Assembly: GCA_963761905.1 (NCBI GenBank)
Contig: CAVXIQ010000007.1
Span: 1-64,000, forward strand
Source: Gaiellasilicea sp963761905
Lineage (GTDB): Bacteria; Actinomycetota; Thermoleophilia; Gaiellales; Gaiellaceae
Reading direction: 5' to 3'
Length of the DNA: 64,000 bases
Shown piece after piece: positions 17,195-24,666 of this stretch. The translations under genes and the position numbers were made by a program. The notes below the pieces were generated by a model. The model saw nothing but the letters and a program-made list of their open reading frames with translations. It was not told the origin of the DNA and made no database searches. Within the stretch, counting starts at the first letter, position 1. Each line of letters begins with the position of its first letter.

Positions 17195-17830
17195 ATGCGG
17201 TATCCGGTCGTCCTCTTCGATCTCGACGGGACGGTGATCGACTCTGGGTCGATCATCCTCGCCTCGATGCGGCACGCCGCGAAGACCGTGCTCGGGCGGG
17301 ACGTTCCCGATTCCGAGCTCGTAGCAGCGGTTGGCGGCCCGGGGCTCACCGAGCAGATGCGTCTTCTCGACGCCGACAGGGTCGACGAGCTCGTCGCCTG
17401 CTATCGCGAGCACAACGAGCCGCTCCATTCGGAGTTGGCCGAATGCGCGGGCATGAGCGATGCGCTGACGATCCTGAAAGGGCAGGGAAGGCGCCTCGGC
17501 ATCGTGACCGCCAAGCGTCGAGCCACAGTCGACATCGCCTTCCGCTACCTGCCGCTCGAAGCGTTCTTCGAGGTGGTCGTCGGCTCGGACGACACCGAGC
17601 GCCACAAGCCCGATCCGGAGCCGCTCCGCTTCGCGCTCGAGAGCCTCGGTGCGAGCGCCGAGAGCGCCGCTTACGTCGGCGACTCGCCGTTCGACGTCCG
17701 GGCGGCGAAAGCAGCCGGGGTGCATGCCGTCGCAGTCACCTGGGGCGGGATCCATCGACAGGAGCTGCTGGAGGCGGAGGAGCCCGACGCGATCGTGCGC
17801 GATACCGAGGAGCTTCTTGCCGCGCTCTGA
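17195..17830 (+). CDS. HAD-family phosphatase, phosphoglycolate-phosphatase type
   Basis: The 211-residue enzyme has HAD motif I FDLDGTVIDS (residues 8-17), a helical cap, motif III Lys in ERHKPDPEPL and motif IV AYVGDSPFDVRAAKAAG. The arrangement resembles phosphoglycolate and pyrophosphate phosphatases (Gph/PpaX); the substrate is not determined. It is separated from truA by 10 nt and its 3' end overlaps the TTG start of ligA by 14 nt, suggesting coupling. Confidence 0.85.
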   Translation: MRYPVVLFDLDGTVIDSGSIILASMRHAAKTVLGRDVPDSELVAAVGGPGLTEQMRLLDADRVDELVACYREHNEPLHSELAECAGMSDALTILKGQGRRLGIVTAKRRATVDIAFRYLPLEAFFEVVVGSDDTERHKPDPEPLRFALESLGASAESAAYVGDSPFDVRAAKAAGVHAVAVTWGGIHRQELLEAEEPDAIVRDTEELLAAL

Positions 17831-19862
17831 TCGCGCCGCCGAGCTGCGCGCGCTGCTCAAGCGCTACGGCTACGCCTACCACGTGCTCGACGAGCCCGAG
17901 GTTCCTGATGCCGAGTACGACCGGCTCTTCGACGAGCTGCTCGAGCTCGAGCGCGACCTCGACGACGGCGAGATCCCGCCCGATTCGCCCACCCGCCGCG
18001 TCGGAGCCCCGCCGTCGGAGGGGTTCAAGAAGGTCGACCACCTCACTCCGATGGGCTCGCTCGACAAGGTGACGACCGACGACGCCCTGCAGAAGTGGGC
18101 GGACGACGTGCGCAAGCGTCTCGACTCGGACGAGCCCGTCGCCTATGTGATCGAGCCGAAGATCGACGGCCTGGCGGTCAGCCTTCTCTACGAGAACGGG
18201 GTGTACGTGCGCGGCGCCACGCGGGGGGACGGCCGCCGCGGCGAGGACGTGACCGTCAACCTGCGCACGATCGACGCGATCCCGCTGTCGCTTCGAGGCG
18301 ACGACCCACCGGCGGCGCTCGAGGTGCGCGGCGAGGTCTACATGCCGCTCTCCGGCTTCCGGAAGCTCAACGAACGCCTCCTCGACGAGGGCAAGAAGCC
18401 GGCTCCGAATCCGCGGAACGCCGCCGCCGGCTCGGTGCGGCAGAAGAACTCGCAGGTCACGAGGACGATGCCCCTCTCGAACTGGGCGTACGGGACGGGC
18501 CACCGAGACGGAGTGGCTTTCGAGAGCCAGTGGGAGCAACTCGAGTGGCTGCGCGAGCACGGCTTCCGCACGAACCCGTATGCCGAGCGACTCGAGACGA
18601 TCGAGGAGGTCGCGCGCCGGTGCCGCGAGTGGGAGCGCCGGCGCGCCGAGCTCGACTACGAGATCGACGGGATCGTGATCAAGGTCGACTCGCTCGAGCA
18701 GCAGTCGCGGCTGGGCGCGCTTCACGAGCGGCCTCGCTGGGCCCGTGCCTTCAAGTGGGCGCCGCTGACCGCGCAGACGACGCTTCAGAAGATCGCGATC
18801 CGCGTCGGCCGGACCGGTGCCCTCAATCCGTGGGGCATTCTCGAGCCCGTCGAGGTCGGCGGCGTCACCGTCTCGCGCGCGACCCTCCACAACGAGGAGG
18901 ACATCAATCGCAAGCAGATTCGGGAGGGCGACCTCGTGATCGTCCAGCGTGCGGGCGACGTGATCCCGCAGGTCGTCGGGCCGGCCGGGGAGCATCGCAA
19001 GGGGACGAAGGAGTTCCGGATGCCGAGTCACTGCCCCCTGTGCGGCGCGGAGGTGGTGAAGCCCGCCGGCGAGGTCATGCATCGCTGTCCCAACCGCGCC
19101 TGCCCTTCGCGAGGGCTCGAGACGTTGATCAACTGGGTCACTGCCGCCATGGACATCGAGGGGGTCGGCGAGCAGTTCGTGCGCCGGCTCTGGGATCTCG
19201 GGCTGCTGCGCTCGATGCCGGATCTCTATCGACTCACGCTCGAGCAGCTGCTCGAGCTGGACGGCTTCCAGGAGCGATCGGCGACGAACGTGCTCGGGTC
19301 GATCGACGCGTCGAGGCGGCAGCCGTTCTCACGCGTTCTCTTCGGTCTGAACATCCCGGACGTGGGCTGGGTGACCGCGCAGAACCTCGCACGGCACTTC
19401 GGATCGGTCGACCGCATGCTCGCTGCGAGCCAGGAGGAGATCCAGGAGGTCGACGGGATCGGGCCCGATCGCGCCGAGTCGATCGCCGAGTGGTTCTCGG
19501 ACGAGCAGAACCGGACGCTCGTCCAGGAGCTGCGCGAGCTCGGGCTGGTGTTCGAGGTGGGGGAGGCCGAGAGGCCGATCGAGGGGCCGCTCACGGGATC
19601 GCAGTACGTTCTCACCGGCACGCTCGAGGGATTCACGCGCGAGGAGGCGGCGGCCGCACTCGCCGCGCTCGGCGCCAAGGTGTCCGACAACGTCTCCAAG
19701 AAGACGACCGGCGTGATCGTGGGAGAGAACCCCGGCTCGAAGGTGGCGAAGGCGGAGAAGGCGGGCGTACCGATTCTCTCGGAAGCCGACCTGCGCGAGC
19801 TCGTCAAGGACGCGCCGGCCACCGTGCCCGTCGGGCTCGTCCCGCCGCCACGTCGCCGCTAG
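17817..19862 (+). CDS. ligA: NAD-dependent DNA ligase
   Basis: The 681-residue ligase seals nicks in replication and repair. Domains in order: Ia (NMN site), adenylation domain with the catalytic lysine in EPKIDG (K115), OB fold (GRTGALNPWGILEPVEVGG), four-cysteine zinc finger (CPLCGAEVV and HRCPNRACPS), helix-hairpin-helix repeats and a C-terminal BRCT domain (LTGSQYVLTGTLEGFTREEA). TTG 17817 with GAGGAG upstream gives the normal N-terminus; it lies inside the HAD gene. The gene is complete. Confidence 0.97.
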   Translation: MPRSDRAAELRALLKRYGYAYHVLDEPEVPDAEYDRLFDELLELERDLDDGEIPPDSPTRRVGAPPSEGFKKVDHLTPMGSLDKVTTDDALQKWADDVRKRLDSDEPVAYVIEPKIDGLAVSLLYENGVYVRGATRGDGRRGEDVTVNLRTIDAIPLSLRGDDPPAALEVRGEVYMPLSGFRKLNERLLDEGKKPAPNPRNAAAGSVRQKNSQVTRTMPLSNWAYGTGHRDGVAFESQWEQLEWLREHGFRTNPYAERLETIEEVARRCREWERRRAELDYEIDGIVIKVDSLEQQSRLGALHERPRWARAFKWAPLTAQTTLQKIAIRVGRTGALNPWGILEPVEVGGVTVSRATLHNEEDINRKQIREGDLVIVQRAGDVIPQVVGPAGEHRKGTKEFRMPSHCPLCGAEVVKPAGEVMHRCPNRACPSRGLETLINWVTAAMDIEGVGEQFVRRLWDLGLLRSMPDLYRLTLEQLLELDGFQERSATNVLGSIDASRRQPFSRVLFGLNIPDVGWVTAQNLARHFGSVDRMLAASQEEIQEVDGIGPDRAESIAEWFSDEQNRTLVQELRELGLVFEVGEAERPIEGPLTGSQYVLTGTLEGFTREEAAAALAALGAKVSDNVSKKTTGVIVGENPGSKVAKAEKAGVPILSEADLRELVKDAPATVPVGLVPPPRRR

Positions 19863-19875
19863 TCCGCCCTCCTTC

Positions 19876-21108
19876 CTAGGAGGCCGCGAGCGCCGTGGCG
19901 AAGCGATCCTGCGCCCGTCGAGCCCAGTAGGCCGAGACGGGAGCGCCGTTCTGGAGGATCGCGAAGACGTAGCGGTCGCGGACGAACCCGGAGAGGGCCG
20001 ATGCGGCCCGAGTCGTCCCGGTCTTCGCGATCACTCGCCCGCGCGCCGGCCTCGACTCGAGGCGATGACGCAGGGTTCCGTCCACGCCGGCGACGGCGAG
20101 CGAGCCGAGGAAGGCGTCGCGGATCTCGGGGTCTCCGATCCCCGCCGAGAGCAGCGCGACGAGGGAGCTCGCCGTGAGGCGGTCGAGCCGCGAGAGCCCG
20201 GAGCCGTCGGCGATCCTGACGCCGCCGAGCGGAATCGAGGCTGCTGCGAGGGCCGCTCGCACGACTCGCGCCCCCGCCGCCGTCGAGCCTTCGTCACCGT
20301 AGAGCGCTCCAAGTTGCTTGAGCACCAGCTCGGCCGTGAAGTTGTCGCTCTCGCGGCCCATGAAGCGGACGATCGCGGCGAGTGGGTCCGAGAGATCTCG
20401 GGCGAGCGGGAAGCCCTGAGTCGTGAGCGTGCCGACGCGAGCGGGTCGGCTGATCGCGACACCTCGCGCCTGGAGAGCGCCGCGGAAGAGCGAAGCCGCC
20501 GCAAGCGAGGGCTTCGCAGAAGTTCGGCCTCGAAACCAGCCCCGTGCGACGACGAGCGCCGAGAGAGGCGGCGACTCCCCGATGTAGAAGCTCGGCTTCC
20601 AGCCCGGCCCGGTTCTCCGGGCGTCGAACCACGACTCGTCGCCGATCACCGCACCGTCGACCCGCGCGATCCCCCAGGACGCCACCTCGGCCGCGAGCGC
20701 GTCGAGATCGGCTGGCCCGAGCGTCGGATCGCCGAAGCCACGTAGGAACAGATCGCCGTGCCAGACATCGCCGACGAGCGAGCCGGTGCCGACGACCTCG
20801 GTGTGGAAGCGGTAGCTCGTGCCGAGGAGGGACAGGGCGGCGTACGCCACAGGCAGCTTCTCGTTCGACGCGGGCTGCAGCGAGCGCCCGGCGTTCCGGG
20901 AGAAGACCACGGTGCCGCTCCGCAGGTCGACCGCGAGCGCAGCGGTCTGCGACGGATCGACCTGCGGCACCGAGAGCGCCTTCGTCAGCCTTGCCTGCAG
21001 GGTCGGGTCGATCGCACGGGCTGGCGCCGCGAGCAGCAGCGAGGCCACGGCCAGCACGAGCAAGAGGCATGGGCCGAGGCCCGCCCGAAGATGGGGCGAA
21101 CGGCCCAT
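19876..21108 (-). CDS. dacB: D-alanyl-D-alanine carboxypeptidase/endopeptidase (PBP4 type)
   Basis: The 410-residue secreted serine hydrolase trims peptidoglycan stem peptides. A signal peptide (LGPCLLLVLAVASLLLAAPARA, two runs split at residues 10-32) precedes the S13 active-site triad: SxxK as SNEK (S81, K84), SxN as SDN and KTG as AKTGTTR. ATG 21108 is selected because the open frame further upstream lacks signal-peptide character. It is convergent with ligA, with 13 nt between stops. Confidence 0.9.
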   Translation of the reverse strand: MGRSPHLRAGLGPCLLLVLAVASLLLAAPARAIDPTLQARLTKALSVPQVDPSQTAALAVDLRSGTVVFSRNAGRSLQPASNEKLPVAYAALSLLGTSYRFHTEVVGTGSLVGDVWHGDLFLRGFGDPTLGPADLDALAAEVASWGIARVDGAVIGDESWFDARRTGPGWKPSFYIGESPPLSALVVARGWFRGRTSAKPSLAAASLFRGALQARGVAISRPARVGTLTTQGFPLARDLSDPLAAIVRFMGRESDNFTAELVLKQLGALYGDEGSTAAGARVVRAALAAASIPLGGVRIADGSGLSRLDRLTASSLVALLSAGIGDPEIRDAFLGSLAVAGVDGTLRHRLESRPARGRVIAKTGTTRAASALSGFVRDRYVFAILQNGAPVSAYWARRAQDRFATALAAS

Positions 21109-21153
21109 GTCCGGATGCGGAAGCGGACCCATAATCGGGCATGGAGCGCCCCC

Positions 21154-21450
21154 TTGAGCGAGCATCTTCCCACCGTCCTGACCGAGATCCGGTCCCTGCT
21201 CGACCAGCCCGCCGAGCGGGAGCGCGCGGCGCGGGCGCACGTCGAGAAGACCATGACCGACGGGTACGCCCATGCGCTGTCGATTGGAACCGAGCGGCTG
21301 CGGGTCGAGGGGGAGCTGCGCGGCGTCGTCCGAGCGGAGAAGCGTGACGATGCCCGGATCGCCGAGCTGACGACCGCTCTCCACGAGCTGGACCTCGAGC
21401 TCGCCGGCCTTCGCGGGCTGCTGGCAGCGCTGCGAGCGCACGCGCTCTAG
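21154..21450 (+). CDS. Hypothetical 98-residue helical protein
   Basis: I do not recognise this protein. It is rich in Arg, Glu and Leu, has no membrane segment or cysteines, and reads as two long helices (LSEHLPTVLTEIRSLLDQ, then AELTTALHELDLELAGLRGL), compatible with a coiled coil. The TTG start at 21154 follows GGAG at 21143-21146. It is transcribed divergently from dacB and ends 1 nt before the response-regulator stop on the other strand. Confidence 0.55.
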   Translation: MSEHLPTVLTEIRSLLDQPAERERAARAHVEKTMTDGYAHALSIGTERLRVEGELRGVVRAEKRDDARIAELTTALHELDLELAGLRGLLAALRAHAL

Positions 21451-21451
21451 C

Positions 21452-22129
21452 TCAGACGATCCCGGAGCGGACGGCGTAGACGGCCGCCTGGATCCGGTTG
21501 TCCATCTGGAGCTTCATCAGGATGTTCGAGATGTGATTCTTGACCGTCTTCGGGCTGATGTGCAGCTCACCGGCGATCATGGCGTTGTCCTTGCCGTTCG
21601 CGATCAGCTTCAGCACCTCGATCTCGCGGTCGGACAGCTCGGCGCGGATCGTCGCGGCCGCGTCGGGGGAGGCGGTCGTAGCACGCACGTGCTGCAGCAC
21701 CTTGCCTGCGATATGAGGGGAGATCAGCGCCTCGCCGACCGCGGCCGACTCGATCCCCTGGATCAGGTCCTGGATCGAGGCGTCCTTGAGCAGGTAGCCG
21801 CACGCCCCGGCGAGGATCGCGTCCATCACGTCCTGCTCCTGATCCGAGATCGTGAGCACGATCACGCGCGTGAGCGGGGCGTCGCGGCTCATGTGCCGCG
21901 TTGCCTCGACGCCGTGCATGCCCGGCATGTTCAAGTCCATGACGACGACGTCGGGGGCCGTCTCGCGCACGATCTGGAGCGCCTCGGAGCCGCCGGAGGC
22001 CTCGCCGACGATCAGGATCCCCTGTCCTTCGAGGAGGTTGCGGAGCCCGGTTCGAAACAGGTCGTGGTCATCCACGAGGAGGACGCGCACGTCATGCCGC
22101 TCGTTCGTGCTCGTTACCGTCTCGCTCAT
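21452..22129 (-). CDS. Response regulator, NarL/LuxR type
   Basis: The 225-residue protein has a receiver domain (acidic pair D20-D21, phospho-acceptor D65 in VVMDLNMPG, Lys in YLLKDAS) and a C-terminal LuxR helix-turn-helix (LSDREIEVLKLIANGKDN, then ISPKTVKNHISNILMKL). It should bind DNA when phosphorylated. No histidine kinase is encoded nearby, so it is an orphan here. Its neighbours act on cell-wall material, but a regulatory link is only a guess. Confidence 0.93.
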   Translation of the reverse strand: MSETVTSTNERHDVRVLLVDDHDLFRTGLRNLLEGQGILIVGEASGGSEALQIVRETAPDVVVMDLNMPGMHGVEATRHMSRDAPLTRVIVLTISDQEQDVMDAILAGACGYLLKDASIQDLIQGIESAAVGEALISPHIAGKVLQHVRATTASPDAAATIRAELSDREIEVLKLIANGKDNAMIAGELHISPKTVKNHISNILMKLQMDNRIQAAVYAVRSGIV

Positions 22130-22222
22130 AGAATCCCCCGGACGCTGGCGCTGATGACCGGAAAGTGTAGAAGGTCTTCGTTCGGGTCGGCTCCGAGCAA
22201 CCCTGCCGGATCGTGGCCCGGC

Positions 22223-22250
22223 CCGCTTCGGGAATCGCGCGCCGAAGCGG
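22223..22250 (-). terminator. Hairpin downstream of the 3D-domain gene
   Basis: A 9-bp inverted repeat (CCGCTTCGG and CCGAAGCGG, 10-nt loop) lies immediately 3' of the stop at 22253. No T-tract follows, so termination is plausible rather than sure. Confidence 0.4.
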
Positions 22251-22252
22251 CC

Positions 22253-23317
22253 TCAGCGCAGCTGGATCACGACCGTCTGCCGACCCCAGCGGAGGGCGGC
22301 GGCAACGGTCGGGAACCAGAGGTCGATCACGGCTCCGCGAACCGATCCGCCCGTGTCGGCGGCAACGGCGTCGCCGTAGCCGGGCACGAACATCCGCGTG
22401 CCGAGCGGGATCACGTTCGGATCGACCGCTGCGATCCCGTGTCCGACCGGAAGCCCGGACGAGGTCCGACCCCGCAGGCTGTAGCCGATCGCCGCCACGG
22501 TCAACCTGGCTCCGGGCTGAAGAGAGGCCGGAGCGGCGGGCGTAAGCGCGCGCGGCGCGGGCTCGCTCCGATTCGCCGAGGACGGTGAACGCTGGCCCGC
22601 CGCGACTTGCAGCACGGAGCTCTCGCGCTCCGCCGCTTCCGCCGTCTCCTCCAGCGCAGCGAGCTCGCGCACGGTCAGGTTTTGCCGCTGCCGCAGCGAG
22701 TCGATGTACTCCGCCCGTTCGCTCGCCTTCGCCTCGAGCGCTTCGAGGCGAGCTTGTGCGGCCACGGAAAGGCGACGGAGCTCGGCGGCCTGAGCGTCGA
22801 GCCGGTCGTCGAGGAGGGACAGACGCGTGCGGGAGAGGCCGGCCCGCTCGACGATCCGCCGATGCTCGCCGGAGGCGCGGTCGAGGTTGTCGAGCCCGGC
22901 GAGCGCCTCGTCGAGCGAGCCGGCGCCGAGCACGAGGGCCAACGGCTCGGCGGCGTCCTGCTGATACAGCGTGCGCACGACCTCGGCGAGCCGGCGTTCG
23001 GAGACGCGCCTCGCCGTCCTGGCTATCTGGAGCCGCCTCCGGGTGGACGTCCGCTGGGCGGCGAGAGCCGCACGTCGGCTCTCCGCGACGGCGAGCGCTC
23101 CGCGGGCTCGGGTCAGCTCGGACTCGAGCGCGTAGAGGGTCACGAGCGCCTCCTGCGTCTGCGCTCGCGTGGCCGACTCCTGGGCCTGGAGCGCAACCGC
23201 GCGCGCACCGACGGCCGACGGCTCGGCACCGAGGGCAACTGGCACCGCCAGGATGACGAGCAGACCTGCGAGAACGCCCGCAAACCGGGCGGCGCCGCTT
23301 GAGGAAAGCCTCCGCAC
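22253..23317 (-). CDS. Secreted coiled-coil protein with C-terminal 3D domain
   Basis: The 354-residue protein has a signal peptide (FAGVLAGLLVILAVPVALGA), a long coiled coil (residues about 30-230) and a C-terminal 3D double-psi barrel with its Asp residues in LPVGHGIAAVDPNVIPLGTR, AVAADTGG and AVIDLW. 3D domains occur in lytic transglycosylases and Rpf-type wall enzymes. The segment VLGAGSLDEALAGLDNLDRA closely parallels the divergent NlpC/P60 neighbour. GTG 23317 lies 9 nt from a TACGGT box. Confidence 0.85.
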   Translation of the reverse strand: MRRLSSSGAARFAGVLAGLLVILAVPVALGAEPSAVGARAVALQAQESATRAQTQEALVTLYALESELTRARGALAVAESRRAALAAQRTSTRRRLQIARTARRVSERRLAEVVRTLYQQDAAEPLALVLGAGSLDEALAGLDNLDRASGEHRRIVERAGLSRTRLSLLDDRLDAQAAELRRLSVAAQARLEALEAKASERAEYIDSLRQRQNLTVRELAALEETAEAAERESSVLQVAAGQRSPSSANRSEPAPRALTPAAPASLQPGARLTVAAIGYSLRGRTSSGLPVGHGIAAVDPNVIPLGTRMFVPGYGDAVAADTGGSVRGAVIDLWFPTVAAALRWGRQTVVIQLR

Positions 23318-23326
23318 GGGGCGGGG

Positions 23327-23332
23327 ACCGTA
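23327..23332 (-). promoter_or_regulatory. -10 box TACGGT for the 3D-domain gene
   Basis: TACGGT on the minus strand ends 9 nt before GTG 23317. The spacing is a little longer than the usual 6-7 nt seen elsewhere in this window. Confidence 0.4.
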
Positions 23333-23434
23333 CCACAGCTCTCCCTGGAAAGCGGCGGTTTGTGCGCATGACCTAACGGCCCGAGTACGCCGTTTCTGGC
23401 TTGGTTGCGAGTGGCGATCGTCCGGATCGCCTGC

Positions 23435-23440
23435 TAGGGT
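23435..23440 (+). promoter_or_regulatory. -10 box TAGGGT upstream of the NlpC/P60 gene
   Basis: TAGGGT lies in the 202-nt divergent region. It would start transcription near 23447-23450, giving about a 70-nt leader before the NlpC/P60 gene and placing GTG 23450 of a short upstream frame at the very 5' end. Confidence 0.4.
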
Positions 23441-23449
23441 GCCCTGCTT

Positions 23450-23524
23450 GTGACGCCCCTGGCCCCCCAGCGAGTGTCGCCGAAGCTCGTGTCGTGTCGT
23501 CTCGCGTTCGGAGAGACGCATTAG
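23450..23524 (+). CDS. Possible 24-codon leader peptide
   Basis: A short frame from GTG 23450 to TAG 23522-23524 lies at the presumed 5' end of the NlpC/P60 mRNA. Its stop overlaps the proposed ATT start of that gene as ATTAG, in the same geometry as the deoD/diacylglycerol-kinase junction at 47 kb. Its sequence has no recognisable motif; the case rests on position only. Confidence 0.3.
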   Translation: MTPLAPQRVSPKLVSCRLAFGETH

Positions 23525-24665
23525 CTCGGGCAGCAGGCAGGCGCCTACGTTCGTCGTTCTGATCGCGGCTCTCGCCCTAGCCGTGGGCGGCGCGTCGGTC
23601 AAGTCTGCAGCCGCGGATCCAAGTGTGTCCGCGAAGCGCGCGCAGGCCGAGGACGTCCTGAACCAGATTCGCGAGATCGACGGCCAGCTCGGTCACGCCG
23701 TCGAGGCGTACAACCTGGCGACCCTGAAGCTCGATGCGATCCAGTCCGATCTGCGGACGAATGCGAGGCACCTGACGATCGCGAAATCGAGCCTCGCCGG
23801 CGCGCAGCGCAATCTCTCCGATCGGCTCGTCGCGATCTACGTCAACGGAGGGCAGGCCTCGGCGGTCGAGGTGCTGCTGGGCGCTGAATCCTTGGACGAC
23901 CTGTTGAACCGGCTCGATGCCGTCGAGCGCGTCTCCGGCCAGGACGCACGTGTGCTTCACGAGGTCAGATCGTTCAAGGCTGAGGTCAAGTCACGCGGCC
24001 AGCGGCTCGAGGCTGCGCGCAAAGCCCAGTCGCGAATCGTCGCGGATCGAGCGAGCCAGCGGAGCTCGATCGAGGGCCAGCTGAGTGAGCGCCAGCGGAT
24101 GCTGACGTCGATCAAGGGCGAGATCGCGGCGCTCGAGGCCGCGGAGGCTCGCCGGCAAGCCCAGCTCGAGGCGCAGGCTCGGGCGCGGCTCGCGGCCGCT
24201 CAGCGGCAGACCCAGGCGCGTCCGTCCCAAGCGCCGGCTCCCGTCGCGGCCTCGCTGGAAGCGGCGACCCCCGCCGCCGAGGAGTTGGCTCCGGCCGTGG
24301 CAGCTCCGGCCGCGCGCTACGGCGGCGTGGTCGGGATCGCGATGCAGTATCTGGGCGTGCCGTATGTCTGGGGCGGAGCGAGCCCGTCGGGCTTCGACTG
24401 CTCCGGCTTGATCATGTACGCCTACGGAAAGATGGGGATCTCGCTGCCGCACCACGCGGCGTCGCAGTACGCGATGGGCTCCCCCGTCTCGAGGGACCAG
24501 CTCGAGGCAGGCGACCTCGTCTTCTTCAACGGTCTGGGTCACGCCGGCATCTACGTCGGCGGCGGCAGCTTCATCCACGCCCCGCACAGCGGTGACGTGG
24601 TCAAGATCTCGAGCCTCTCCGACTCCTGGTACGCCCAGACCTGGGTCGGCGCCCGCCGGCTGTAG
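23520..24665 (+). CDS. Secreted NlpC/P60 peptidoglycan endopeptidase with coiled coil, probable ATT start
   Basis: From ATT 23520 the 381-residue product has a signal peptide (APTFVVLIAALALAVGG), a CwlO-like coiled coil to about residue 230 and an NlpC/P60 domain with catalytic Cys in FDCSGLI, His in GHAGIYVG and a third polar residue in HAPHSGD. It should cleave stem peptides. No ATG, GTG or TTG precedes the signal peptide in frame; the first is GTG 23583 inside it. GGAGAG at 23510-23515 fits ATT 23520. Confidence 0.85.
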   Translation: MSSGSRQAPTFVVLIAALALAVGGASVKSAAADPSVSAKRAQAEDVLNQIREIDGQLGHAVEAYNLATLKLDAIQSDLRTNARHLTIAKSSLAGAQRNLSDRLVAIYVNGGQASAVEVLLGAESLDDLLNRLDAVERVSGQDARVLHEVRSFKAEVKSRGQRLEAARKAQSRIVADRASQRSSIEGQLSERQRMLTSIKGEIAALEAAEARRQAQLEAQARARLAAAQRQTQARPSQAPAPVAASLEAATPAAEELAPAVAAPAARYGGVVGIAMQYLGVPYVWGGASPSGFDCSGLIMYAYGKMGISLPHHAASQYAMGSPVSRDQLEAGDLVFFNGLGHAGIYVGGGSFIHAPHSGDVVKISSLSDSWYAQTWVGARRL

Positions 24666-24666
24666 C

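Noticed and set aside
23333..23519. A c-di-AMP (ydaO-type) riboswitch ahead of the NlpC/P60 gene
   Set aside because: Such switches do precede wall-hydrolase genes in actinobacteria, but the conserved loop sequences and pairing are not present in this short region.
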